Positions 25,298 to 35,130 are shown, counted from the stretch's first letter. The stretch: DNA of 64,000 nucleotides from Clostridiales bacterium (GCA_030156665.1 JASGMB010000002.1:1-64000); one strand, 5' to 3'. The notes: a model not told the origin generated them from the letters alone. Program-made: numbers and translations.

Positions 25298-27328
25298 GTG
25301 AAATTTGGTGATATATCTGTTGCAATTATTATCATAGCAGTTATTCTTATCATTATTATACCTATTTCACCTTTACTTTTAGATATACTGCTGGCAATCA
25401 ATATATCTTTAGCAGTGGTTATATTATTGAATACAGTTTATGCAAAAGAAGCGTTACAGTTTTCAATTTTTCCTTCTCTATTGCTAATTACAACTTTATT
25501 TAGGTTGGCACTAAATATTTCATCTACAAAATTGATACTTTCAACGGGTAATCCTGGTGATGTTGTTAAAGCATTTGGAAGTTTTGTAATACAAGGTAAT
25601 ATTATCGTAGGGCTTATTGTATTCTTAATTATTACAATTGTTCAGTTTCTTGTCATTACAAAAGGATCTGAAAGAGTTTCAGAAGTAGCGGCTAGATTTA
25701 CACTTGATGCTATGCCGGGAAAGCAAATGGCTATAGATGCGGATTTAAATGCAGGATTGATTAACGAAATAGAAGCTAAAGAAAGAAGAAAAAATATTCA
25801 ACGAGAAGCTGATTTTTACGGAGCTATGGATGGAGCCAGTAAATTTGTTAAGGGGGATGCCATTGCCGGAATCATTATTACCGTTATAAATATTATTGCC
25901 GGTTTTATATTAGGTGCCATGCGGCAGGAAGGGTCATTATCACAAATTTTTAATACTTACACAAAGTTAACGGTAGGAGATGGATTGGTAAGTCAAATAC
26001 CTGCGCTTTTGATTTCAACTGCTACAGGTATTATCGTCACGAGAGCTGCTTCAGATTCGAACCTTAGCAGTGATTTGATAAAACAGATTTTTCAAAATCC
26101 TCTGGTGATGTTTTTAGCCAGTGGTGTAGCCGGTTTATTAGCTATTGTTCCAGGTTTACCGTTTTGGCCTTTTTTAATTCTTTCCATTGCATTAGCAGTA
26201 TCAGGATTTAATCTTCGAAGAGTACTACAACAAAATGAAATGCAAGAAGAGATTGAGGTCCAAGAAAGTGAAGTTGAAGAGATTAGAAAGCCAGAAAATG
26301 TTATATCACTATTACAAATCGATCCGATAGAATTGGAATTTGGATATGGCATCATTCCTTTAGCGGATGTTAATCAGGGTGGAGACCTTTTAGATAGAGT
26401 TGTAATGATTCGAAGACAGCTTGCTCTTGAATTGGGCATGGTTGTTCCTATTATACGGTTAAGAGACAATATTCAGCTCAATCCAAATGAATATGTAATT
26501 AAAATTAAAGGTGTAGAAATAGCACAAGGAGAATTGATGTTTGATCATTATTTGGCAATGAATCCTGGCACTGTAGAGGAAGAAATTGATGGCATTAAAA
26601 CTGTTGAACCGGCTTTTGGACTTCCCGCCATTTGGATAAACGAAAGTCAAAGAGAACGAGCTGAAATACTAGGGTATACAGTTGTTGATCCTCCTTCTAT
26701 TATTGCTACTCATTTAACAGAAGTTATTAAAAAGCATGCACATGAATTATTAAGCCGGCAGGATGTACAAGCTTTAATTGATAACGTTAAACAAAATCAT
26801 TCTGCGCTTGTAGATGAACTTATTCCAAAGCAAATGTCAATTGGAGAAGTGCAAAAAGTACTTGCTAATCTTTTGAAAGAAGGAGTATCAATAAGGGATT
26901 TAGTAACTATTTTAGAAACACTGGCAGATTATATAACGGTTACTCGAGATACAGATATGCTTACAGAATATGTAAGGCAGGGACTTAGAAGAGCGATTAC
27001 CAATAAGTTTATCGGAAAGCATAAGTCTAATGTAATAACGCTTGATCCCAAGTTGGAACAGCAGATTATGGATGCAGTGCAACATACTGAACATGGTACA
27101 TATTTAGCACTAGACCCTACTGTTTCTCAGGAAATCATCAATGCTGTATACAAACAAGTACAAAAACTGTTGTCTATGGGGCAGCAACCAATTATTTTAA
27201 CAGCACCTATTGTCAGATTATATTTTAAAAGATTAACAGAGCAATCGATTCCAGAATTGATTGTCTTATCTTATAATGAATTAGATTCTTCAATCGAAGT
27301 TCAATCTGTTGGAATGGTGAGTGTATAA
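25298..27328 (+). CDS. flhA: Flagellar export gate protein FlhA
   Basis: FlhA (676 residues) is the largest part of the export gate and the docking ring for chaperone-substrate complexes. The N-terminal half has about eight membrane segments with the FHIPEP signature (ITTLFRLALNISSTKLILSTGNPGDVV; RFTLDAMPGKQMAIDADLNAGLINEIEAKERR). The cytoplasmic half (about 330-676) forms the nonameric ring (ENVISLLQIDPIELEFGYGIIPLAD). The start is a GTG with GAGAGGAGG 7 bases upstream. Its end overlaps the longest flhF frame. Confidence 0.97.
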   Translation: MKFGDISVAIIIIAVILIIIIPISPLLLDILLAINISLAVVILLNTVYAKEALQFSIFPSLLLITTLFRLALNISSTKLILSTGNPGDVVKAFGSFVIQGNIIVGLIVFLIITIVQFLVITKGSERVSEVAARFTLDAMPGKQMAIDADLNAGLINEIEAKERRKNIQREADFYGAMDGASKFVKGDAIAGIIITVINIIAGFILGAMRQEGSLSQIFNTYTKLTVGDGLVSQIPALLISTATGIIVTRAASDSNLSSDLIKQIFQNPLVMFLASGVAGLLAIVPGLPFWPFLILSIALAVSGFNLRRVLQQNEMQEEIEVQESEVEEIRKPENVISLLQIDPIELEFGYGIIPLADVNQGGDLLDRVVMIRRQLALELGMVVPIIRLRDNIQLNPNEYVIKIKGVEIAQGELMFDHYLAMNPGTVEEEIDGIKTVEPAFGLPAIWINESQRERAEILGYTVVDPPSIIATHLTEVIKKHAHELLSRQDVQALIDNVKQNHSALVDELIPKQMSIGEVQKVLANLLKEGVSIRDLVTILETLADYITVTRDTDMLTEYVRQGLRRAITNKFIGKHKSNVITLDPKLEQQIMDAVQHTEHGTYLALDPTVSQEIINAVYKQVQKLLSMGQQPIILTAPIVRLYFKRLTEQSIPELIVLSYNELDSSIEVQSVGMVSV

Positions 27329-27329
27329 C

Positions 27330-28535
27330 ATGAAAATAAGAAGATATATTGGAAAAGATACTCAGGAAGCAATGCTAAAAGTAAGAATGGATTTAGGCAG
27401 TGATGCTATTATATTAAATACTAGAAAAATTAGGCAAAAAGGTTTTTTTAAAATATTTTCTAAGCCTCTGATAGAGATATTAGCGGCTATCGATGAAGGA
27501 ACTGCACAGTCGAGTTCATCACGCATACATCATAGCAAGCATGATAAATCTTTCATTGGTGCAGAAAATATAGAAACGGTAGAACAAAATGTCTATAAAA
27601 ATGAAGATGAGAAAAAACGTAACCAGACCATTAATGATTTAGAAAGTAAAGTAAAGAATATGGAACGACTGTTAGAAAAAATATACTCTCAATTACAGCC
27701 TGTTAGCAATTCATCTATACGTACAGAATCATATATTGATAGGAACTCTAAAATTATACAGGTTTTTTCGAATAATTTACTTAGTAATAATGTGGATGTT
27801 TCTATTGTAAATGAAATTATAAGTGAAGTTAAGAATTCAATTTCTCCAGACTCTAATATTAATGAAATAGCGGCAAAATTGTATAATCGTGTTACTAGTT
27901 TGTTGGGAGAGCCAGCACCCATACAATTGCATCACAGTGCTAAGACAAAAGTGATTGCTTTTGTTGGTCCTACTGGTGTAGGTAAAACCACCACTTTAGC
28001 TAAAATTGCGGCAATATTTTCGATCGATTATCAGAAGAAAGTTGGCATTATTTCCTCAGATACCTATAGAATAGCTGCTGTTGAGCAATTAAAAACTTAT
28101 ACTGATATATTAGGATTACCTATTAATGTAATTTATTCACCCGAAGAAATAACCGAAGCGATTAGTAAATTTAGTGATAAAGATTTAATTTTGATAGATA
28201 CTGCTGGAAGAAGTCATAAAGATGCTCAACAATTTGACGAATTAAAAAAGATTATTGAGTTGAGTAATGCTGATGAAGTCTATTTACTTATAAGTGTTAT
28301 TACCGATTACAATGTATGCAAAGAAATTATAAATAGCTACAGTTTTTTAAATGATTATAAGATTATATTTACAAAGATGGATGAATCAGAAACTTATGGT
28401 ATGATATTAAATTTAATCAAGCATTCAAATAAAAAGCTATCCTATATAACAACCGGCCAAAGTGTTCCGGATGATATAGAAATTGCAAAGATTGACCAAA
28501 TTGCAAAAAAACTTTTAGGGAGCATTCGGATATGA
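27330..28535 (+). CDS. flhF: Flagellar GTPase FlhF
   Basis: FlhF (401 residues) is an SRP-type GTPase that sets the site or number of flagella. The basic N-terminal region (MKIRRYIGKDTQEAMLKVRMDLGSDAIILNTRKI) is followed by a linker, an N helical domain and the G domain (about 205-400) with the P-loop GPTGVGKTTTLAK (about 213-225), SSDTYRIAAVEQL, DTAGRS and TKMDE. The ATG at 27330 has GGTGAG 8 bases upstream; a GTG at 27321 is the alternative. The stop overlaps flhG by 4 bases, and the two proteins work as a pair. Confidence 0.95.
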   Translation: MKIRRYIGKDTQEAMLKVRMDLGSDAIILNTRKIRQKGFFKIFSKPLIEILAAIDEGTAQSSSSRIHHSKHDKSFIGAENIETVEQNVYKNEDEKKRNQTINDLESKVKNMERLLEKIYSQLQPVSNSSIRTESYIDRNSKIIQVFSNNLLSNNVDVSIVNEIISEVKNSISPDSNINEIAAKLYNRVTSLLGEPAPIQLHHSAKTKVIAFVGPTGVGKTTTLAKIAAIFSIDYQKKVGIISSDTYRIAAVEQLKTYTDILGLPINVIYSPEEITEAISKFSDKDLILIDTAGRSHKDAQQFDELKKIIELSNADEVYLLISVITDYNVCKEIINSYSFLNDYKIIFTKMDESETYGMILNLIKHSNKKLSYITTGQSVPDDIEIAKIDQIAKKLLGSIRI

Positions 28536-29443
28536 GTGATCAGGCAGAGAAGCTAAGAAAAATTATTAATAATTTAAAAACGCGTCAAATCGTTGAACAG
28601 TTACCTTCGGAAGATAATCATTCAAGCACACGTAATTGCAAAGTTATCACTGTAACAAGTGGCAAGGGTGGCGTTGGAAAAACGAATATTTCCGTCAATC
28701 TCGCAATAAATTTAAGTAAAATGGGATATAGGGTAGTAATTTTAGATGCGGATTTAGGATTGGCCAATATAGATATTTTATTTGGTATTTCACCACATTA
28801 TACTTTACTTGATGTCATTAATGATGATAAGAGTATATTTGATATTTTATCCGATGGTCCTATGAATGTAAAATTTATTTCCGGGGGATCCGGAGTAGAA
28901 GAAATGACGCGTTTGGAAAAGTGGCAGTTAGAGGCGATTATAGAAAAGATGGCATCTTTGGATAAAATTGCAGATATTGTTATTGTAGATACGGGTGCCG
29001 GAATTTCTGAAAATGTTATAAGGTTTATTTATGCTGCAGATGAAGTAATTCTGGTTACTACACCTGAACCTACTGCTATTATGGATGCATATGCTTTGGT
29101 AAAAACTGTAACTAAAGAAAATAAAGATGTTACCATTAAATTATTGGTTAACCGAGCTGAAAATATAAAAGAAGCATTAAATGCAATTAATAAATTATGC
29201 TTTGCTACTGATACTTTTCTTGGAGTAAAATTACAGCAGCTTGGCTATGTTTTATACGATACGAATGTAGTGAAAGCAGTTAAACAACAAGAACCTTTTA
29301 TTCTAAGTTTTCCAAAATCCTTGGTATCTAGACAGCTAAATGATATTGCACATAAGTTAATGCAGGCTGATCAAGGTACTGTTAAAAAATCGTTAGGAAT
29401 AAAAGGATTCTTTCGTAAACTAACAAATTTAAAAAATATATAA
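28532..29443 (+). CDS. flhG: MinD-like ATPase FlhG (YlxH)
   Basis: FlhG (303 residues) is a MinD/ParA-type ATPase that stimulates FlhF GTPase and controls flagellar number and C-ring assembly. The first residues carry the DQAEKLRKII activation helix for FlhF. The deviant Walker A motif GKGGVGKT lies at about 44-51, followed by VVILDADLGLANIDILFG and DIVIVDTGAGISENVIRF. The C-terminal basic amphipathic stretch (KSLGIKGFFRKLTNLKNI) probably binds the membrane. It overlaps flhF by 4 bases. Confidence 0.93.
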   Translation: MSDQAEKLRKIINNLKTRQIVEQLPSEDNHSSTRNCKVITVTSGKGGVGKTNISVNLAINLSKMGYRVVILDADLGLANIDILFGISPHYTLLDVINDDKSIFDILSDGPMNVKFISGGSGVEEMTRLEKWQLEAIIEKMASLDKIADIVIVDTGAGISENVIRFIYAADEVILVTTPEPTAIMDAYALVKTVTKENKDVTIKLLVNRAENIKEALNAINKLCFATDTFLGVKLQQLGYVLYDTNVVKAVKQQEPFILSFPKSLVSRQLNDIAHKLMQADQGTVKKSLGIKGFFRKLTNLKNI

Positions 29444-29492
29444 TTTGACAACGTGTAAATATCGTAAACAAGTGTTATAAGATAAGGATGAT

Positions 29493-30173
29493 ATGATGAA
29501 TATAAAAGATATAAAATTGGGAAATAAGTTTGAGTTAATTGTATATAACACAAGTGGCGAAGAAACAAAGCCAAGTTATGTAAGCCAGCTGGAAGAAGTT
29601 ATAGATTCTAAAACTATTTTGATAAGTGCTCCAATTTTTGAGCGAGAAATTATACCTATTCCTATTGCTACTAAAATTAAAATTATATTTTTACATGATA
29701 AAGGATTATTTTCTTTTAAAGGTCTGGTAAAAGGAAGGGAAAAAAGAGATAATCTTATCCTACTTAGGGTCACAGTGATAAGTGATTTTATAAAAATACA
29801 GAGGCGAGAATATTTCAGATTAAATTGGATAATGCCAGTGAAGATTAAAAAAGTTCAGGCGTCTGTATCTAGTAATGAGTCTCAAAAAGAGGATTTTTAT
29901 GAAGTCATCACTAAAGATATCAGTGGTGGTGGAGTTGGCCTTATTAGTAATCACTTTTTTTCTGTAAATGACATTGTTGAATTGCATTTAGATTTAGAAA
30001 ATAAAAAGATATGTACACGTGGCAAGATAGTCCGTTCTGCTGTATACGACCAAGATAGTAGTAAATATGACATTGGTATTGTTTATAAAGGTATAAATAT
30101 GAAAGATAGAGATGCAATTATTAAATTTATTTTTGATAAACAAATAAAAATGATACAAAAGGGATTGGTATAA
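29493..30173 (+). CDS. PilZ-domain flagellar brake protein (YcgR/YpfA family)
   Basis: This 226-residue protein has an N-terminal YcgR-like beta domain (about 1-95) and a C-terminal PilZ domain (about 105-220). The c-di-GMP-binding motifs are visible: QRREYFRLN (the RxxxR motif, about 104-112) and DISGGGVGL (the D/NxSxxG motif, about 145-153). When c-di-GMP is high such proteins bind the motor or stator and slow swimming. AAGGATGA precedes the ATG. Its place between flhG and cheB puts c-di-GMP control inside the motility operon. Confidence 0.9.
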   Translation: MMNIKDIKLGNKFELIVYNTSGEETKPSYVSQLEEVIDSKTILISAPIFEREIIPIPIATKIKIIFLHDKGLFSFKGLVKGREKRDNLILLRVTVISDFIKIQRREYFRLNWIMPVKIKKVQASVSSNESQKEDFYEVITKDISGGGVGLISNHFFSVNDIVELHLDLENKKICTRGKIVRSAVYDQDSSKYDIGIVYKGINMKDRDAIIKFIFDKQIKMIQKGLV

Positions 30174-30174
30174 T

Positions 30175-31218
30175 ATGTCAGTTAGGGTAATTGTAGTAGA
30201 TGATTCTGCTTTTATGCGAAAAGTAATTTCAGATATATTAAGTAGCGATAGTGAAATTGAAGTAATAGGTACTGCAAAAAATGGTAAGGATGCACTCGAA
30301 AAAATAAAATACTACACACCGGACGTTGTTACACTTGATGTGGAAATGCCCATTATGAATGGCTTAGATTGCTTGAAAGCAATTATGAGTTCGAGTCCAA
30401 TTCCTGTAATTATGCTAAGCAGTTACACAAACGAAGGTGCAGATGCAACAATAAGAGCATTAGAATTGGGTGCAATTGATTTTATTGCTAAACCTACCAA
30501 TATATTTGAAATAGGTAGTGAGAAGTTAAAAAGAGAGATTACTGAAAAAGTAAAAGTTGCAAAAAATACTGTAGTAAATGCTTATACCCATTTTATACAA
30601 TATCGCAATAAAGTAGATGTACAGCCTAGCAATAATTTAAAAAAAATTGTGGCAATAGGAACATCTACTGGAGGGCCAAAAGCGTTGCAGCAAGTTATTC
30701 CGTTAATACCGGGAAATATTCCGGCGGCCTTTGTTATTGTTCAACACATGCCTCCGGGCTTTACCAAGTCACTTGCAGCCCGATTAAATAGTATGAGTGA
30801 GCTGATCGTTAAAGAAGCGGAAGATGGAGATAAAATTACTGCAGGGTGTGTATATATTGCTCCGGGAGGATATCATATAACCTTTGAAAAAGGAAGGGGA
30901 AATGTCAATTTAATAATACGTCTTAATCAAGAGGAACCGGTAGGTGGACATAGGCCTTCAGTAAATGTAATGATGGATTCTTTATCGAAAACAGGTTTGA
31001 AAAATATTATCGGCGTAATTATGACGGGAATGGGAGCGGATGGATGTGAAGGATTAAAAAAACTGAAAAAGATAAATAAAGCATTGGTTATTGCCCAAGA
31101 TGAAAAATCTTGCGTGGTTTATGGCATGCCTAAAGCAGCTGTACAAGCTGGTGTTGTTGATAGAATTACTCCGTTAAATACAATAAGCCATGAAATTATA
31201 AAATTAGTGGGGGTGTAG
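30175..31218 (+). CDS. cheB: Chemotaxis methylesterase CheB
   Basis: CheB (347 residues) removes methyl groups from chemoreceptors (and deamidates some) when phosphorylated by CheA. The N-terminal receiver domain has D55 in VTLDVEMPIMNG. After a linker, the esterase domain (about 158-347) carries the Ser-His-Asp active site within AIGTSTGGPKAL, VIVQHMPPGFTKSLAARLN and MTGMGADGCEGLKKL. The partner methyltransferase gene cheR is not in this operon. It starts 1 base after the PilZ gene and is followed by cheA after 4 bases. Confidence 0.96.
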   Translation: MSVRVIVVDDSAFMRKVISDILSSDSEIEVIGTAKNGKDALEKIKYYTPDVVTLDVEMPIMNGLDCLKAIMSSSPIPVIMLSSYTNEGADATIRALELGAIDFIAKPTNIFEIGSEKLKREITEKVKVAKNTVVNAYTHFIQYRNKVDVQPSNNLKKIVAIGTSTGGPKALQQVIPLIPGNIPAAFVIVQHMPPGFTKSLAARLNSMSELIVKEAEDGDKITAGCVYIAPGGYHITFEKGRGNVNLIIRLNQEEPVGGHRPSVNVMMDSLSKTGLKNIIGVIMTGMGADGCEGLKKLKKINKALVIAQDEKSCVVYGMPKAAVQAGVVDRITPLNTISHEIIKLVGV

Positions 31219-31222
31219 TAAT

Positions 31223-33265
31223 ATGGATATAGGCCAATATTTAGAGCTTTTTATTGAAGAATCAAAAGAGCATTTGCAGAACTTAAATCAAAACTTATTG
31301 GAATTAGAAAAGAATCCGGAAGATATGATAATTCTTAATGAAATTTTTAGAGTTGCGCATACTTTAAAGGGTATGGCGGGAACAATGGGATTTTCTAAAA
31401 TGTCAACTCTTACTCATGATATGGAAAATGTTCTTCAAGAAATTCGAAATGGAGTAATCAAACTCAATTCTAAAATTGTTGATGTATTATTTCAGTGCTT
31501 GGATGCTTTAGAAAATTATGTGAATAATATTATAAATACTGGAAATGAAGGTGAACAAACCTATGAGGATATTATTAAAATATTAAATGTCATTTTCGAG
31601 TCCAAGACTTTAGATGTTTCTAATATTCCTCCCATAGGAGAAGAAACTGAAGTATCTGGTGTAGACAATGAACATTTTGTTATTGATGAATATGCGCAAA
31701 ATGTAATTAATAAGGCGATTGACAAAGGTATGAATGCCTATAAGATTACTGTTAAACTGAACCAAGGATGTGTTTTAAAAGCTGCTAGAGCCTTTATAGT
31801 TTTTAGGACACTGGAACAAAAGACAGATGTTATAAAGTCAGAACCAAAAGTTGAGGATATTGAAGATGAGAAGTTTGGTTCCCAATTTACTGTAGCTGTA
31901 GTTTCTAATGAAAAAAAAGAAAACTTAATAGCAGAGTTAAAAGCAATTTCTGAAGTTGATGAAGTTATTGTACATACATTAACATCGAAAGAAGTATCTT
32001 CTCAGCCCCAACAAAATATTCCAGAAAAAATACTTCCTGAGAAAGAGGAAAATTTACAAACTGAAGAAGAAAAGGATACTCCAAAAGCGGAGAATCAGAC
32101 AACTAAACCTAGAACAGGAAAAACTGTAAGAGTAGATATCGGTAGATTAGATAATCTAATGAATCTTGTGAGTGAGCTTATTATTATTAAGACAAGATTA
32201 GAAGATATCGAAGTAACGGATAGTAATCAAGATTATGGTGAGGCTGTTGAATATTTAGAAAGAATTACCACTAACTTACATGATGCCGTTATGAAAGTAA
32301 GAATGGTACCTGTAGAAATGGTGTTTAATAGATTTCCAAGAATGATACGTGATTTGGCAAAAGAATTAGGTAAAAAAATCACTCTAAATATGTATGGTTC
32401 AGAAACTGAAGTCGATCGAACAGTAATAGATGAAATAGGAGATCCATTAATTCATATATTAAGAAATTCTGCAGATCATGGTATTGAAACTCCGGAAAAA
32501 AGATTATCTAAGAACAAACCTGAAAGTGGAACAATAAATTTAAAGGCATATCACGATGGAAATACTGTTGTAATCGAAATCCAAGATGATGGGGCTGGTA
32601 TTGATACTGAGAAAGTGAAGCAGAAAGCTATAGAAAAAGGACTTGTGAATAAAGATATTGCAAATTCTCTTTCACAGAAAGAAATTATTGATTTTCTATT
32701 CAAACCAAGTTTTAGTACTGCCGATAAAGTAACAGATGTTTCAGGACGAGGTGTTGGTTTAGATGTAGTAAAAACAAAAATTGAAGCTCTTGGCGGAGTT
32801 GTAGAAGTTGAGACAGAGCAAGGCAAAGGTAGCAAGTTTATTATTCGACTTCCTTTGACCTTAGCCATTATTCAAGCGCTTATGGTGATATTAGGTAAAG
32901 AAAAGTATGCTATACCGTTGAGTTCAATAAAAGAAATAATTAATATCAAGCCTGAAGATATAAAACTAGTGCAGAAAAAAGAAGTTATTTTACTTCGAAA
33001 CAGTGTAATACCACTTATTAGACTTGATAAGGTTTTGGATGTTCCGAAAATTGAAGAAAGTGAAAATAAACAGTTAACTGTTGTAATAGTAAGAAAGGGA
33101 GACAAGTTTTCAGGTTTTGTTGTAGATAATCTTATCGGTCAACAAGAAATAGTGATAAAATCTCTTGGAAAGCACCTTTCAGGTATTAAAAATATTGCAG
33201 GAGCAACAATTCTTGGAGATGGACAAGTAGCATTAATCTTGGATGTAAATTCCTTAGCGGTCTAA
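31223..33265 (+). CDS. cheA: Chemotaxis histidine kinase CheA
   Basis: CheA (680 residues) phosphorylates CheY and CheB in answer to receptor signals. Domains in order: HPt/P1 (1-110) with the phosphorylated H46 in RVAHTLKGMAGTMGF; P2 docking domain (about 150-250); an acidic linker; P3 dimerisation (about 295-360, VRVDIGRLDNLMNLVSELIII); P4 kinase (about 360-545, DPLIHILRNSADHGIETPEKR, DDGAGID, GRGVGLDVVK); and P5 CheW-like domain (about 550-680). GTGGGGGTG precedes the ATG. Confidence 0.97.
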   Translation: MDIGQYLELFIEESKEHLQNLNQNLLELEKNPEDMIILNEIFRVAHTLKGMAGTMGFSKMSTLTHDMENVLQEIRNGVIKLNSKIVDVLFQCLDALENYVNNIINTGNEGEQTYEDIIKILNVIFESKTLDVSNIPPIGEETEVSGVDNEHFVIDEYAQNVINKAIDKGMNAYKITVKLNQGCVLKAARAFIVFRTLEQKTDVIKSEPKVEDIEDEKFGSQFTVAVVSNEKKENLIAELKAISEVDEVIVHTLTSKEVSSQPQQNIPEKILPEKEENLQTEEEKDTPKAENQTTKPRTGKTVRVDIGRLDNLMNLVSELIIIKTRLEDIEVTDSNQDYGEAVEYLERITTNLHDAVMKVRMVPVEMVFNRFPRMIRDLAKELGKKITLNMYGSETEVDRTVIDEIGDPLIHILRNSADHGIETPEKRLSKNKPESGTINLKAYHDGNTVVIEIQDDGAGIDTEKVKQKAIEKGLVNKDIANSLSQKEIIDFLFKPSFSTADKVTDVSGRGVGLDVVKTKIEALGGVVEVETEQGKGSKFIIRLPLTLAIIQALMVILGKEKYAIPLSSIKEIINIKPEDIKLVQKKEVILLRNSVIPLIRLDKVLDVPKIEESENKQLTVVIVRKGDKFSGFVVDNLIGQQEIVIKSLGKHLSGIKNIAGATILGDGQVALILDVNSLAV

Positions 33266-33279
33266 AAGGAGGGAAACTG

Positions 33280-33750
33280 ATGGAAATAAAAACAAGCAAT
33301 AAAATAGATATTACAGATTCAAAACAATATGTAGTATTCCGATTAGATACGGAAGAATATGCGTTGGATATTCAAAGAGTTATTGAGATAGTAACACCAA
33401 CAACTATTACACGTGTTCCGAAAGCACCAAATTATGTAAAAGGTGTAATTAATCTTAGGGGTGAAATCATACCTGTAATAGGTTTAAGGGAAAGGTTTAA
33501 TTTACCTGTAATTGAGAATACAGAAGATACACGCATCATTATTTTTAAAGTTGATGAAGCTACAATTGGAGGTATTGTGGACTCTGTTGCTGAGGTTATA
33601 CAATTATCTAAACAAGAAATTGAGAAGGTTTCCAACTTCAGTAACGATCTATCGTTGGATTTTATATATGGCGTGGGGAAAGTAAACGAAAGAATTGTTA
33701 CATTATTAAATATAGATAGATTAGTGCATCATGCAAAAAGTGAAGGATAG
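33280..33750 (+). CDS. cheW: Chemotaxis coupling protein CheW
   Basis: CheW (156 residues) links receptors to CheA. It is a single CheW domain of two SH3-like barrels, with YVVFRLDTEEYALDIQRVIEIV, TRVPKAPNYVKGVINLRGEIIPVIGLRERFNLP and DFIYGVGKVNERIVTLLNIDRLV. AAGGAGGG precedes the ATG, 14 bases after the cheA stop. Confidence 0.96.
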   Translation: MEIKTSNKIDITDSKQYVVFRLDTEEYALDIQRVIEIVTPTTITRVPKAPNYVKGVINLRGEIIPVIGLRERFNLPVIENTEDTRIIIFKVDEATIGGIVDSVAEVIQLSKQEIEKVSNFSNDLSLDFIYGVGKVNERIVTLLNIDRLVHHAKSEG

Positions 33751-33854
33751 TATTTTAACTGATAATACTAATGACTTATCCGGGTTTTGATATAGAATAA
33801 GATGAAACAATTTTGGTTCAATATTATGAATATTGCTTACAATTTTTAAAGTGT

Positions 33855-33887
33855 AGTTTTATATGTATCACTAAAGTTTATAAAACT
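33855..33887 (+). repeat. Hairpin in the cheW-cheC gap
   Basis: AGTTTTATA (33855-33863) pairs perfectly with TATAAAACT (33879-33887), loop 15. It lies in the 170-base gap before cheC, one of the larger gaps in the operon, and has no T run after it. Confidence 0.35.
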
Positions 33888-33920
33888 GCTTCCTATTTAA
33901 AAAATATGGGGTGGTAAGTT

Positions 33921-34541
33921 TTGACAATATCCATTGAAAAATTAAATGAATTGCAATTAGATGTTTTAAAAGAAATTGGTAATATTGGAGCAGGCAATGC
34001 AGCTACTGCGTTGGCAAAGCTTTTGAATAAAAAAGTAGATATGGCTGTTCCCAAGGTTCAGATTTTAGAATTTAAGAAGGTACCAGATTTATTGGGTGGA
34101 GCAGATAATCTAGTTGTAGGAATACTGCTTAATATAACAGGTGATATCAACGGTTATATTATGTTCATGTTAGAGCAAAAGTACGCACGTATCTTAGTAA
34201 ATATGCTTATGGGTAAAGAATTAAAAGATATTTGTGAGTTTAGTGAGATGGATATATCTGCTTTAAAAGAAATTGGCAATATATTAGCAGGTTCTTATTT
34301 ATCTTCTTTGTCTAGCTTAACCATGTTAAATATATTTCCATCTATACCGGACTTAACAGTTGATATGGCAGGAGCAATATTAAGTGTTCCAGCAATTGAA
34401 TTTGGCAAAGTAGGAGATACTGTTTTGTTTATTGAAACAGCCTTTTTAGAACATGATTACGCAGTAGTAGGTAATTTTTTTCTAATACCGGATGTGGAAT
34501 CCTATGATATATTACTAAAAGCACTAGGAGTAATAAGTTAA
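33921..34541 (+). CDS. cheC: CheY-P phosphatase CheC
   Basis: CheC (206 residues) removes phosphate from CheY-P and binds CheD. Two phosphatase helices are seen, LDVLKEIGNIGAGNAATALAKLL (about 12-34) and SALKEIGNILAGSYLSSLSSL (about 113-133), each with the E..N pair. A TTG start is used, with GGGGTGG upstream. It lies one base pair from cheD (TAATG), and the CheC-CheD pair forms the adaptation loop typical of Bacillus-type chemotaxis. Confidence 0.95.
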   Translation: MTISIEKLNELQLDVLKEIGNIGAGNAATALAKLLNKKVDMAVPKVQILEFKKVPDLLGGADNLVVGILLNITGDINGYIMFMLEQKYARILVNMLMGKELKDICEFSEMDISALKEIGNILAGSYLSSLSSLTMLNIFPSIPDLTVDMAGAILSVPAIEFGKVGDTVLFIETAFLEHDYAVVGNFFLIPDVESYDILLKALGVIS

Positions 34542-35026
34542 TGAATAATTTAGTAAAAGTGGGGATGGCTGATCTGAATATTGCAAAATGTCCTGAAATT
34601 CTTACTACTTTAGGATTGGGGTCATGTGTGGGAATTGCATTATTTGATTCAATATCTAAAATTGGCGGTCTAGCTCATATAATGCTTCCCAGCAGTAAAC
34701 AGGTGAAAAATAATTTGAATAAAGCAAAGTTTGCTGATACAGCAATCGTTGAATTATTAAATATCATGGTAAATGCTGGAGCGAGAAAAAATAATATTGT
34801 CGCCAAGCTGGCTGGAGGAGCGCAAATGTTTTCGTTTACCAAAACGAATGATATAATGAGGATTGGTGAACGAAATGCGGTTGCTAGTAGAGAAGTACTC
34901 AATAGCCTATCTATTCCTATCATTGCCGAAGATACCGGGGGAAATTATGGTAGGACAATAGAGCTTGATACATCAACCGGTATTCTCTTAGTAAAAACTA
35001 TAGGTTATGGAGTCAAGCAACTTTAA
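34541..35026 (+). CDS. cheD: Chemoreceptor glutamine deamidase CheD
   Basis: CheD (161 residues) deamidates receptor glutamines and stimulates CheC. The catalytic Cys29 lies in TLGLGSCVGIALFD and His46 in GLAHIMLPSS; KLAGGAQMF and GGNYGRTIELDTSTG are further family motifs. Translation is coupled to cheC. Because cheR is absent here while cheB, cheC and cheD are present, full methylation-based adaptation would need cheR elsewhere. Confidence 0.96.
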   Translation: MNNLVKVGMADLNIAKCPEILTTLGLGSCVGIALFDSISKIGGLAHIMLPSSKQVKNNLNKAKFADTAIVELLNIMVNAGARKNNIVAKLAGGAQMFSFTKTNDIMRIGERNAVASREVLNSLSIPIIAEDTGGNYGRTIELDTSTGILLVKTIGYGVKQL

Positions 35027-35029
35027 CAA

Positions 35030-35104
35030 CCATCTGACAGACATAAATATCTATTAAAAATTGAGATATTAGAGATATGAAGAAAACAAAAATAAATCAG
35101 ATGG
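35030..35104 (+). promoter_or_regulatory. Nested inverted repeats in the leader of the 35131 gene
   Basis: CCATCTGA (35030-35037) pairs with TCAGATGG (35097-35104), and inside it AATATCT (35046-35052) pairs with AGATATT (35064-35070). The fold fills the 104-base gap after cheD. No riboswitch class is recognised. Confidence 0.3.
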
Positions 35105-35130
35105 AAATTGTAGAAAAGGAGATGTAGACT

